Shown piece by piece: positions 34,323-42,748 of a stretch of DNA of 64,000 bases. The notes beneath the pieces were generated by a model. It worked only from the letters and a program-made list of their open reading frames with translations, was not told the DNA's origin and did no database searches. The number at the start of each line of letters is the position of its first letter. The first letter of the stretch is position 1. Source of the DNA: Bacillota bacterium (GTDB lineage Bacteria > Bacillota > Clostridia > Lachnospirales > Lachnospiraceae); contig JAEZZO010000067.1 in assembly GCA_023418475.1 (NCBI GenBank), forward strand, positions 1-64,000. Reading direction: 5' to 3'. A program made the position numbers and the translations under genes.

Positions 34323-34646
34323 TTATTTTATTACCGTAACGATAAAAGATAAAAGCGAAGCTACCGATGCTATTCCAGCAGCTACGGAGGTGATCAGTAT
34401 GGATTCTTTTTTGGAAAATCGGTACTTGGGAATGTTATTCATTGACATATATGCCCAAAACATAGCTGATACGGCATACGAAGCAGCTGTATTATTCCTG
34501 CAGAATATCAAATTAAATATAATTACAATACAAAAAACGACTGCCATAGCGGCAACGCCCCATACTCTGCCTTGATTTTCGGCATTTTCCTCTCCTTCAT
34601 CGCATTTTTCCATTTGACTTTTCAGTAAAATATCTTCTTTATTCAT
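34323..34646 (-). CDS. Small membrane protein (DUF6442-like) paired with XRE regulator
   Basis: The 107-residue protein has a charged N-terminus (MNKEDILLKSQMEK, residues 1-14) and then three hydrophobic segments (about 35-53, 58-75 and 85-105). This resembles DUF6442 proteins that precede small XRE genes. The start at 34646 follows GAGGA; a frame up to 34742 extends into the promoter and is not used. The function is unknown; it may sense membrane state and control the XRE protein. Confidence 0.72.
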   Translation of the reverse strand: MNKEDILLKSQMEKCDEGEENAENQGRVWGVAAMAVVFCIVIIFNLIFCRNNTAASYAVSAMFWAYMSMNNIPKYRFSKKESILITSVAAGIASVASLLSFIVTVIK

Positions 34647-34756
34647 GTTTTCCTCACATTCTCGCGCAATTTTCGTACACATTTCTGTTTTGTCGAAGAC
34701 TACGTAGGTATAAGCTTTGAGATGGATATGCAGTGTCGACAAGTTTTATTGTCATT

Positions 34757-34785
34757 ATTATAGCACTACCAAGTTTACTTGTCAA
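34757..34785 (-). promoter_or_regulatory. Promoter and palindromic operator of the XRE operon
   Basis: On the minus strand TTGACA (34785-34780) and TATAAT (34762-34757) are perfect and 17 bases apart. A palindrome CAAGT-AA-ACTTG (34781-34770) overlaps the -35 box. AACTTG-type half-sites also lie on both sides (near 34741 and 34797). The arrangement fits repression by the small XRE protein encoded downstream. Confidence 0.75.
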
Positions 34786-34928
34786 TACAATATGCCAAGT
34801 TTTGTTTGCAGTAAAACATTCTTCATTAAGTACAAAGCCCGGCTATATTCCACTCCAGTACATCCAGTTACTACCACCGAATGTACCATCAGAAATATTG
34901 CCGAGCTTTGAGTTATAACTATTTATGA

Positions 34929-37613
34929 TTATTTCTGCTGATTTATTTTATCTGCTTTTTTTTGCTTAAGGGCTCTCCATAGTAATTTCATAATCTCCGA
35001 TATGATAATAACACTTACCGTCACTCCGAATATTTTGAGCCACATGTATAAATCAAGCGGAATTGTTCCAAAGAATGCTCCTGCAAATTGTATGATAATG
35101 ATTTGCAGTATAAAAGTAATCGAAATTACTAATAACATAATTTTATTCTGCAGAAAATGCTTGAAAATACTTGTTGCAGCAAGTTCACGGCAGTTAAAGG
35201 CATTAAATAATTGAAACAAGGCGAATAAAGTAAAATTCACTGTCGGTATTTGATTCTCCGCTGCTCCTAAAAAGTTAAAAAGATATTGACATAAAAATAC
35301 TGCTGAGATATAAACACCCGTCATACCAATTCTTGCGAACATTGATTTCGAAATAATATTATCACTTCTCTTTGTCGGCGGACGGCTCATCAGATCATCA
35401 TAAATAGGTTCCAGTCCTAAGGTCAACGCAGGGGGTCCATCCATGATGATGTTAATCCATAAAAGCTGCAAAGCAGTAAACGGCGCTTTCAATCCCAAAA
35501 TAATGGAAGTAAATACAACGATTACAGAAGATACATTCACTGTTAACTGGAACTGAATAAATCTTCTGAAGTTTTCATAAATCCCGCGTCCCCAGGCAAC
35601 TGCTTTTACAATGGTCGAAAAGGAATCATCTAATAAAACCATATCACTTGCTTCCTTTGAAACTTCCGTACCTGAAATACCCATCGCAATACCGACATCG
35701 GCATTTTTTAATGCAGGTGCATCATTTATTCCATCACCGGTAACCGCAACCACATTTCCCTGCGATTTTAGAAGTTTTACAACTCTCATTTTTATTGCAG
35801 GAGTACTACGTGCGATAACACTGATTTCAGGAAGTAATTTTAATAACTGTGCATCACTTAAATCTGCTATCTCTTTCGCTTCAACCGCTTTATATTTGTC
35901 TTTTAGGAGCTTAAGTTCATTTGCTATCGCAGTTGCCGTAACAATATTATCTCCGGTTAATATTTTTAGATCAATTCCGGCAAGTCTACAATTTTTTACT
36001 GCTTCATATACATCTGCGCGTAATGGATCCGATATTGCAACAAAACCATCAAATACCATGTCTGTTTCCATACTGGCATGATGAATTTCATCCTCATAAT
36101 CCCTCATTTTATCAAGTTCCTTATGTGCGAAGGCAATGACACGCATTGCACGTTCCTGTGATTTCGTGATAAATTTCTCGATTTCCACCCGATCTGAGGA
36201 AGCTATTTTACACATTGCAAAAACGCTCTCCGGACTGCCCTTCACATAAGAAATAATTCTGTCATCCACCTTACTTATTGTTGTCATGTGCTTCAGTTCA
36301 GAGGAGAATGGAAATGCATGAAGTATATCGTGATCTGCACGCTCATTCTTATAGGATTTTTTGCTTTTTTTCTTACTATCGGATTGTTCATAAAAGTTTA
36401 ACATTGCACATTCCGTAGGATTACCAATAAATGCTCCACCCGCAGAAATATCTGCAGTGGTATTAAGACAGACATTATGAACTAACCAATCGGATGTTAA
36501 TTCAGATGAGTTCTCATGCCATTTATTATCATAGAAAGCTGTGACTGTCATTTTATTTTCCGTTAATGTTCCTGTTTTATCAGAACATATCACATTAATG
36601 CAGCCTACTGTTTCCGATGCAATCATTTTTTTTACCAGAGCATTCTGTTGGGAAAGCTTTATAATATTGATGGAAAGAGAAACTGCCACAATCGTAGGGA
36701 GACCCTCCGGCACAGCAGCAACAATTAATACAATACTTGTAACAAATGCTTCCAGTACATCTTCAAAAACAATTCCGCCAGTCATCGCAAATGAAATTAC
36801 TTCCGTAATGAAAACAATTGTCGCAGCTATTACCCCAAGGACTGTTATTGTCTTTCCGAGCCTTGCCAGCTTTTCCTGCAAAGGGGTAGATGCCTTCTCC
36901 GTTTTAGTCAGTTCTTTGGCTATTTTTCCAAATTCCGTATCATCTCCCACTGCAGTGATTACCATCTTACCATATCCATTTGTAATAAAATTACCGGAGT
37001 ATAACATATTGCAGCGCTCAGCAAGAGGCATTTTTTCATCTGTAATAATACAATCTGCATCCTTCTTCGCAGGAATACTCTCACCGGTAAGTGCTGATTC
37101 ATCGGACGCAAGGCCTGAGCATTCTAACAACCTCCCATCCGCCGGAATTTTATCCCCTGTAGAAAGTATCACAATGTCACCGACAACAAGTTCTTTCTGT
37201 CCCAATACTATGGTATCACCATTTCGTATTACTTTTACTGTTGTATCATCACTAATCTTTGCAAGTGCTTCAAAAGCTTTGGCGCTTTTCCCTTCCATAA
37301 CTACTGTTATGATTACGGAAAGAGAAATCGCAGCAAAGATACCAACACATTCCAGAAAATCCGCCTCACCACCAGTTGAAGCACGAAAGATATTAACAAC
37401 AACCGCGATAATGCCGGCCATAATCAGCATAATTATCATTGGTTCGCTAGCTGCTCCCCAAATTCGTCTCAACAAGGATTCTGGTTTTTCTTTCGTTAGC
37501 GTATTAACACCATATTTCTCCTTATTATACTCTGCTTGTTTTGTACTTAACCCTGATAATGAATTTGTGTTTAACCGATTTATCACATCTTCCCGGCTTT
37601 GCATAAAGTCCAT
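34929..37613 (-). CDS. P-type cation ATPase (Ca2+/Mn2+ type, PacL/YoaB-like)
   Basis: The 894-residue membrane pump has all P2-type marks: TGES (near 180), the phosphorylation loop CSDKTGTLTENKM (near 340) and the hinge TGDGINDAPALKNADVGIAMG (near 605). M4 has PEGLP and M6 has NIIMDGPPALTLG. These match the single Ca2+ site of bacterial PMCA/PacL pumps, so it exports Ca2+ or Mn2+. The ATG at 37613 follows AGGAGGA. A long leader holds a manganese-riboswitch-like fold and tandem terminator hairpins, favouring Mn2+ as a physiological substrate. Confidence 0.93.
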   Translation of the reverse strand: MDFMQSREDVINRLNTNSLSGLSTKQAEYNKEKYGVNTLTKEKPESLLRRIWGAASEPMIIMLIMAGIIAVVVNIFRASTGGEADFLECVGIFAAISLSVIITVVMEGKSAKAFEALAKISDDTTVKVIRNGDTIVLGQKELVVGDIVILSTGDKIPADGRLLECSGLASDESALTGESIPAKKDADCIITDEKMPLAERCNMLYSGNFITNGYGKMVITAVGDDTEFGKIAKELTKTEKASTPLQEKLARLGKTITVLGVIAATIVFITEVISFAMTGGIVFEDVLEAFVTSIVLIVAAVPEGLPTIVAVSLSINIIKLSQQNALVKKMIASETVGCINVICSDKTGTLTENKMTVTAFYDNKWHENSSELTSDWLVHNVCLNTTADISAGGAFIGNPTECAMLNFYEQSDSKKKSKKSYKNERADHDILHAFPFSSELKHMTTISKVDDRIISYVKGSPESVFAMCKIASSDRVEIEKFITKSQERAMRVIAFAHKELDKMRDYEDEIHHASMETDMVFDGFVAISDPLRADVYEAVKNCRLAGIDLKILTGDNIVTATAIANELKLLKDKYKAVEAKEIADLSDAQLLKLLPEISVIARSTPAIKMRVVKLLKSQGNVVAVTGDGINDAPALKNADVGIAMGISGTEVSKEASDMVLLDDSFSTIVKAVAWGRGIYENFRRFIQFQLTVNVSSVIVVFTSIILGLKAPFTALQLLWINIIMDGPPALTLGLEPIYDDLMSRPPTKRSDNIISKSMFARIGMTGVYISAVFLCQYLFNFLGAAENQIPTVNFTLFALFQLFNAFNCRELAATSIFKHFLQNKIMLLVISITFILQIIIIQFAGAFFGTIPLDLYMWLKIFGVTVSVIIISEIMKLLWRALKQKKADKINQQK

Positions 37614-37660
37614 CCTGTAAGTTCCTCCTAATCGTTCTTGTTTTTGTCTATATGAACATT

Positions 37661-37736
37661 AAAAAGACTCGTGCATAGCTTCTATTTGCTATACACGAGT
37701 CGATAAAATCATGTATAGCAAAAAAGCTATACATGA
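37661..37736 (-). terminator. Tandem hairpins: expression platform upstream of the ATPase
   Basis: Two near-identical stems follow the riboswitch on the minus strand: TCATGTATAGC/GCTATACATGA (37736-37709) and GACTCGTGTATAGC/GCTATGCACGAGTC (37701-37666). Five T residues come directly after the second, so it is a good intrinsic terminator about 48 bases before the start codon. The stems share sequence and could also pair with each other. Confidence 0.75.
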
Positions 37737-37737
37737 G

Positions 37738-37826
37738 TCTCGTTCATTAAGACAAGCCAGACTTATTAAAGTCAGTATGTTGACTTGACACACAATACTT
37801 TGTGCAAACTACTCCCTCACGAGTAT
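37738..37826 (-). ncRNA. yybP-ykoY-type manganese riboswitch (candidate)
   Basis: In the ATPase leader the minus strand has the two family hallmarks: GGGAGTAG (37816-37809) and GTCAACATAC (37784-37775). CTCGT and ACGAG close the outer P1 helix (about 37823-37819 with 37743-37739). The order, spacing and following terminator match yybP-ykoY RNAs, which bind Mn2+ and turn on Mn efflux genes, including P-type ATPases of the YoaB kind. This identification is by eye; a covariance search would decide it. Confidence 0.78.
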
Positions 37827-37840
37827 TTTTAATTTCATAT

Positions 37841-37880
37841 AACTTAACATGCCAACCAGTGATTGTCAAGTAAAACTTGA
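37841..37880 (-). promoter_or_regulatory. Promoter and palindrome upstream of the riboswitch
   Basis: TTGACA (37869-37864) is followed after 17 bases by a poor -10 box TAAGTT (37846-37841). The palindrome TCAAGT-TTT-ACTTGA (37880-37866) overlaps the -35 box. The arms share CAAGT/ACTTG with the operator of the XRE operon. The region also forms the end of the small decayed gene listed next. Confidence 0.45.
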
Positions 37881-38098
37881 TAATTTAAAGAAATTAATAA
37901 AGATAGCAAAGCTGCTTCTAACAGGCATACGGCCAATGCAATGACCGCAACAATAATAACAAGTAGTATTTTTTGATAAGGATATTTTCCATTTTCACCC
38001 GATTGTTCAATCTCATCCAAACGTTATCCTTCTGTAAAAGCTAAAATTTCCTTATATGTTTGAATATTGTTTCCTTTCTTAACCTTTTCAACTTTCAT
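37844..38098 (-). pseudogene. Small membrane-protein gene with in-frame stop
   Basis: From ATG 38098 the frame reads MKVEKVKKGNNIQTYKEILA to FTEG and meets TAA at 38026-38024. The same frame then continues RLDEIEQSGENGKYPYQK and a strong membrane helix (LLVIIVAVIALAVCLLEAAL) to a stop at 37844. Without the TAA this would be an 84-residue one-helix membrane protein. The reading continuity makes a nonsense mutation likelier than chance. The ribosome site is weak and the family unknown. Confidence 0.45.
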
Positions 38099-38168
38099 GA
38101 TATCTTATCTTCATTCGGCAACAAATAACTTGCGTATCATGATGAAGGTATATGTAAATTCATTCTTA

Positions 38169-38197
38169 TTGCTGTAAATGACAATAAGCGTTATAAT
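38169..38197 (+). promoter_or_regulatory. Promoter of fetAB
   Basis: TTGCTG at 38169-38174 and TATAAT at 38192-38197 are 17 bases apart. They would give a leader of about 135 bases that includes the repeat fragment at 38266-38308. Confidence 0.5.
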
Positions 38198-38265
38198 ACG
38201 CATATCCGGAGTTGTTGACAGACAGGAAAGTAAAAAGCTTCTTGAATAGCAGTCAAGCTATATTT

Positions 38266-38308
38266 TATGTATATACAATTTGAACAACTTTATACTTTCG
38301 CAATTACC
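38266..38308. repeat. Repeat fragment shared with 8540-8592
   Basis: TGTATATACAATTTGAACAA, CTTTATAC and TTTCGCAATTACC match the right arm of the palindromic element at 8443-8592 with a two-base insertion and three substitutions. The matching left arm is absent here. It sits in the fetAB leader. Confidence 0.55.
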
Positions 38309-38339
38309 TGGCAGCAACTACTATAGGGAGGTGTGACTA

Positions 38340-38996
38340 TTGCTATTACTTAAATTTCAAAATGTTTCATTTGAAAGTGAAAATACATCTATTCTTCAAA
38401 ATATATCCGCAGATATCGAGCAAGGCGATTTTATATCCATTGTCGGGCCATCCGGAAGCGGAAAGAGTACCTTTCTTAAGCTTTGCAGTCATTTAATCAG
38501 TCCTACTGCAGGAACAATACTATATAAAAGCAAAAATATTATCGATTACAATCCCATTGAATTAAGAAGAAATATTGTTTACTGTTTTCAAACTCCTTAT
38601 CTTTTCGGGGATACCGTAATTGAAAATATTTATTTTCCTTATTCCATAAGAAACATCAAACCTGATCAGAGAAGGATAGATGACTTATTTTCAATGTTTC
38701 ATATGTCTGAAGATTATCTGCACAAGGATGTCACGGGCCTTTCCGGCGGCGAAAAGCAGCGTATCGCACTCATTCGAAGCTTACTCTTTCTGCCTGAAAT
38801 TTTACTTCTGGATGAAATCACTTCTGCTCTTGACGCAGATAATGCCTCAATCGTGGAAAGTATTATCGATGCACTGAATGAAACAGGTACTACTGTTTTA
38901 TGGATAACGCATAATCCCGAACAAAGCAGGAAATATGCCAATAAATTATTAACTATAGAGGCCGGTGAAATTAAATCAATGGAGGTAATAAAATGA
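38340..38996 (+). CDS. fetA: FetA-type ABC exporter ATPase
   Basis: The 218-residue ATPase has Walker A GPSGSGKST, a Q-loop (CFQTP), the signature LSGGEKQR, Walker B ILLLDEIT and the H-loop WITHNPEQ. Its size and its UPF0014 partner identify it as FetA (YbbL), the ATPase of the FetAB exporter linked to iron homeostasis and oxidative-stress resistance. It starts at TTG 38340, 7 bases after GGAGGT. It overlaps fetB by 4 bases. Confidence 0.88.
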   Translation: MLLLKFQNVSFESENTSILQNISADIEQGDFISIVGPSGSGKSTFLKLCSHLISPTAGTILYKSKNIIDYNPIELRRNIVYCFQTPYLFGDTVIENIYFPYSIRNIKPDQRRIDDLFSMFHMSEDYLHKDVTGLSGGEKQRIALIRSLLFLPEILLLDEITSALDADNASIVESIIDALNETGTTVLWITHNPEQSRKYANKLLTIEAGEIKSMEVIK

Positions 38997-39763
38997 ATGC
39001 CATGAATAATATCAGTGTTACGTCACTGTTGATCTCATCTTCTCTGGTACTGGTCACACTGTTTTTCTCCTATTGGCAAAAGCTTAAGCTTGAAAAGGAA
39101 ACCCTTATAAGCGTTATCCGAGCAATCATTCAGCTTGTTATTGTAGGATATATTTTAGAATATGTTTTTGGTTATCGAAATCCTGTCTTTACTACTCTGC
39201 TAATCCTTTTTATGATCTTCAATGCGTCTTATAACGCTGCAAAAAGAGGCAAATCTATCAAAAAAGGCTTTCTTATATCTTTCCTGTCTATCCTAATCGG
39301 AACTATTGTTACTTTGACAATTCTTATTGTATCAAAGACAATACGATATGAACCATACCAGGTAATTCCTGTCAGTGGTATGATTATCAGTAATGCAATG
39401 GTAGCATTGGGATTGTGTTATAAGCAGATTACCTCCGATTTTAAAAATAAACGGGAGGAAGTTGAAACTAAGCTTTCCTTGGGTGCAGATACTCTTCCAT
39501 CTTCCATAGAAATTATTCGTGATGCAATAAAAACGGGAATGCTCCCGACAATTGATTCAGCAAAAACACTTGGTATCGTTTCTCTCCCTGGCATGATGAC
39601 CGGATTAATTCTCGCCGGCTCCTCCCCAATGGAAGCTATCAAATATCAAATAATGGTTACCTTCATGCTGCTTTCCACAACCTCCATAGCGTCTTTTATC
39701 GCGTGTTACCTATCTTATAGAGGCTTTTTTAACAACAGAAAACAACTGATCCTATCAAAATAA
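38993..39763 (+). CDS. fetB: FetB-type ABC exporter permease (UPF0014)
   Basis: The 256-residue membrane protein has about seven hydrophobic segments and the UPF0014/YbbM signatures ISNAMVALGLCY and SLPGMMTGLILAGSSPMEAIKYQ. With FetA it forms a metal exporter. Its ribosome site GGAGG lies within the end of fetA, so the two are coupled. Its place next to a manganese-riboswitch-linked P-type ATPase makes this stretch look like a metal-efflux island. Confidence 0.9.
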   Translation: MNAMNNISVTSLLISSSLVLVTLFFSYWQKLKLEKETLISVIRAIIQLVIVGYILEYVFGYRNPVFTTLLILFMIFNASYNAAKRGKSIKKGFLISFLSILIGTIVTLTILIVSKTIRYEPYQVIPVSGMIISNAMVALGLCYKQITSDFKNKREEVETKLSLGADTLPSSIEIIRDAIKTGMLPTIDSAKTLGIVSLPGMMTGLILAGSSPMEAIKYQIMVTFMLLSTTSIASFIACYLSYRGFFNNRKQLILSK

Positions 39764-39797
39764 TCTCAATTCGTTTTATTACTTGGCGCCTTTTTTC

Positions 39798-41966
39798 TTA
39801 CAGTTTTAACTTAGCAAAGGCATCTGCAAAGGCAGTATTAATAGGTTCCTTTTCCTCGTTCTTTACCTGATTCATATACTTTGCAATATCCTTCTTGCTG
39901 ACACCGGCCCCCTCTTTTTTACGTCTTTCCTGGAACGCTGTCAATTTCTCCTTATGTCCACAGCTGCAGGTAAATACCTGGTTTTCCCCCCCTCCTGCAA
40001 GTTCCATCTTTTTATGACATACCGGGCATCTTGCATTACTAGTTCTGGCTATGGTCTCCCTGTGTCCGCATTCACGGTCCTGACAGACTAACATTCTACT
40101 GTTTTTACCATTCACTTCCAGCATATTTTTGCCGCAGACCGGACACTTCTTATTTGTCAGATTATCATGCCTGAATTTACCATCACTGTCTTTAATAACC
40201 GCTACCACCTGTTTGGTATAAGACATCATTTCATTCATCAGGTCCTGTTTTCTTAGATTTCCTTTGGCAATTTGCGCTAATTTCATTTCCAGAGAAGCAG
40301 TCAATTCAGGTTTCTTCAGGTCTTCCGGTACTAATTCCAATAATTGCTTTCCTTTGGAGGTAATAAAGATATCTTTCCCTCTTTTCTCCATAAGAAAAGA
40401 GTTAAAAAGCTTCTCAATAATATCAGCCCGGGTAGCAACAGTTCCCAGGCCACCAGTTTCTCCCAGCGTTTTCACCATCTCTTTATCCTTTTGTTCGAGG
40501 AAGTTAACCGGATTTTCCATAGCAGATAGTAAGGTAGCTTCGTTAAATGGAGCGGGTGGGGTTGTTTTCCCTTCTGTTATAAAAAACTGAATATCATTCA
40601 GCATTTCATTCTTGTTTAATTTCGGTAATTTTTCATTTTCTTTCTCTTCCTCCACGGAATTCTCATACACCTCTTTATAGCCTAAGGCCTTTGTGATTTT
40701 ACCTTTCACTATGAATTCTTCTTTTTCTACCTGTACTTTTATTGTAGCTTCCTCATACTCATAAGGAGGATACAGTACCGCAAGGAATCTTCTAACCACC
40801 AAATCATAGATTTTCCTCTCCTCCGTACTCATGTTCTCAAGGCATACATATTGTTCCGTTGGTATAATAGCGTGATGATCGCTTACTTTCTGATTATCTA
40901 CAAAAGAAGAATTTGTGACAATCGGCTTTCTTATTAATGCAGCAGACAATTTTTTATATGGGCCTGTACCGATTGCTTCCAGTCTCTCTTTCAAGGTACC
41001 TACAATATCAGTCGTTAAGTATCTGGAATCTGTTCTGGGATACGTTAAGACTTTATGGTTTTCATACAAACGCTGCATGATATTTAACGTCTCTTTTGCG
41101 GAAAGATCATACCGTACATTAGCATCTCTTTGAAGCTCTGTTAAATCATAAAGCCCGGGAGAATATGATTTCTTGTTCGCAGAATTAATCTCTGTAACCT
41201 GTCCTTTCTTTCCCTTTATGCTTTTTAGCAGTTCTTCCGCTTTTGTTTTATCCGTAATGGTACTGCTCTGAGATTTCTGATTTTTCCAGGTCAGTGTTAT
41301 CCCATTCACTTTCCCAACTAATCCATAATAAGGAACCGGTACAAATTTTCTGATATCTTCTTCTCTTTTTGCTATCATTGCCAGGGTAGGGGTCTGAACA
41401 CGTCCGCAGGAAAGACTGGCATTATATTTGCAGGTAAGCGCTCTGGTTGCATTCATTCCCACGATCCAGTCAGATTCTGCTCTGGCTACCGCAGCCTGGT
41501 ATAGGTTTTCATATTCCTTACCGGCTTTCAGATGAGCAAAGCCTTCCCGGATTGCTTTATCCGTGACAGAAGAAATCCATAATCTCTTCACAGGTTTCCT
41601 ATTATTTGCTTTCTCGAGTATCCATCTTGCTACCAGCTCTCCTTCACGGCCGGCATCTGTAGCAATGATAACATCGGATACATCCGACCGATGAAGCTGT
41701 GTCTTCACAAGCTGATACTGCTTCCCTGTCTGTTTTATTACAACCAATTCAAACTTCTGAGGCAGCATCGGAAGATGCTCCATTTTCCATTGCTTATATT
41801 TCTCATCGTATATTTCCGGATCAGCCAGTGTTACCAGATGTCCCAGTCCCCAGGTTACAATGTATCGATCTCCCTCCAGGGCACCATTCATATTCTTTGT
41901 ACATCTTAAAACTTTTGCTATATCTCTGCCCACGGAGGGTTTCTCAGCGATTACTAATGATTTCAT
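39798..41966 (-). CDS. topB: DNA topoisomerase III
   Basis: The 722-residue type IA topoisomerase begins with a Toprim domain (SLVIAEKPSVGRDIAKVL, then ATDAGREGELVARWI). The catalytic tyrosine lies in LTYPRTDSRYL near residue 310. Two C-terminal zinc-ribbon segments (CPVCGKNM...CQDRECGH and CPVCHKKM...CSCGH, about 605-690) are of the kind found in TopB of firmicutes and their mobile elements. It relaxes and decatenates DNA. It stands alone here, and no conjugation genes are near, so a housekeeping role is likely. Confidence 0.95.
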   Translation of the reverse strand: MKSLVIAEKPSVGRDIAKVLRCTKNMNGALEGDRYIVTWGLGHLVTLADPEIYDEKYKQWKMEHLPMLPQKFELVVIKQTGKQYQLVKTQLHRSDVSDVIIATDAGREGELVARWILEKANNRKPVKRLWISSVTDKAIREGFAHLKAGKEYENLYQAAVARAESDWIVGMNATRALTCKYNASLSCGRVQTPTLAMIAKREEDIRKFVPVPYYGLVGKVNGITLTWKNQKSQSSTITDKTKAEELLKSIKGKKGQVTEINSANKKSYSPGLYDLTELQRDANVRYDLSAKETLNIMQRLYENHKVLTYPRTDSRYLTTDIVGTLKERLEAIGTGPYKKLSAALIRKPIVTNSSFVDNQKVSDHHAIIPTEQYVCLENMSTEERKIYDLVVRRFLAVLYPPYEYEEATIKVQVEKEEFIVKGKITKALGYKEVYENSVEEEKENEKLPKLNKNEMLNDIQFFITEGKTTPPAPFNEATLLSAMENPVNFLEQKDKEMVKTLGETGGLGTVATRADIIEKLFNSFLMEKRGKDIFITSKGKQLLELVPEDLKKPELTASLEMKLAQIAKGNLRKQDLMNEMMSYTKQVVAVIKDSDGKFRHDNLTNKKCPVCGKNMLEVNGKNSRMLVCQDRECGHRETIARTSNARCPVCHKKMELAGGGENQVFTCSCGHKEKLTAFQERRKKEGAGVSKKDIAKYMNQVKNEEKEPINTAFADAFAKLKL

Positions 41967-42183
41967 ATATTGCTCCTTCTGTCTGCTTCTAATAAATAAA
42001 TTTTCAAGTTAAAAATAGTACTAAAATTATATTAACTTTAAACTATTATACTATATTGACCAGTATAAGGCAAAGGTATTAAGTATTGGAGGAAGTTTCA
42101 CGAATGTGATAGAGTTACAGATAACTTCGTATTATAATTATATAATAAGATAAACAATTACCCCTATACGAAAGGATGCAATT

Positions 42184-42589
42184 ATGAAAACTAAAAATTT
42201 ACCAATATTTATATTGTTTCTAATTCTTATAATGACCACATTAAGCGCATGTACTTCGAAAAACACTCCATCCACTTCTGATTATTCCAAAATAACTGCA
42301 AAGGAAGCGAAGGATATGATGGATAAGGATAGTACACTTACTATTTTAGATGTTAGAACGGAAGAAGAATTTAACACCGGACATATACCCGGTGCAATTC
42401 TCATTCCTGATACTGACATTTTAGAGAAAGCGGAGGAAACATTAACCGAAATCTGCTATCATCCTGGTATATTGCCGCAGTGGTCGCAGAAGTGCCCTTG
42501 CCGCTGCAGATCTTACCCAACTTGGCTACTCCAAAGTATATGATTTTGGTGGTATTATTGACTGGAATTATGACACCGTTACTGAGTAA
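42184..42589 (+). pseudogene. Frameshifted rhodanese-domain lipoprotein
   Basis: The gene starts at ATG 42184 behind AAAGGA with a lipoprotein signal (ILIMTTLSAC). A rhodanese domain follows (LTILDVRTEEEFNTGHIPGAI). After ETLTE the frame goes wrong near 42447-42460. The rest of the domain continues in the +1 frame as LVYCRSGRRSALAAADL (active-site Cys in CRSGRRS) to DWNYDTVTE and a stop at 42587-42589. A one-base change in or near a GAAA run explains it. The intact protein would be a surface sulfurtransferase-like protein of about 134 residues. Confidence 0.82.
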
Positions 42590-42634
42590 GGAGGCCTATG
42601 CTTATCTATATTCTCTGATCGGCTCGACTCCGTT

Positions 42635-42735
42635 TTATTTTACAATCAACTCCGCGATGTGTGCTGCCTGGTCAAATGCCGCATCCCCTATAGCATGAAG
42701 TTCAATCTGAAGTCCCTGTCGGTTTGCACTCTTAC
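42635..42735 (-). pseudogene. 3' remnant of a YtcJ-like amidohydrolase
   Basis: On the minus strand a short frame reads SANRQGLQIELHAIGDAAFD and then QAAHIAELIVK before TAA at 42637-42635. GLQIxxHAIGD is a hallmark of the C-terminal metal-binding part of YtcJ-type amidohydrolases. Only about 33 codons remain and no start exists. It lies between the broken rhodanese gene and gapN, so this interval is a decay zone. Confidence 0.65.
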
Positions 42736-42748
42736 ATCAATATAAAAA

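Noticed and set aside
36541..37620. Long 359-codon plus-strand frame opposite the P-type ATPase
   Set aside because: It is fully antisense to a well-conserved pump. It has Ser/Thr/Ile-rich shadow composition, no ribosome site and no family motif.
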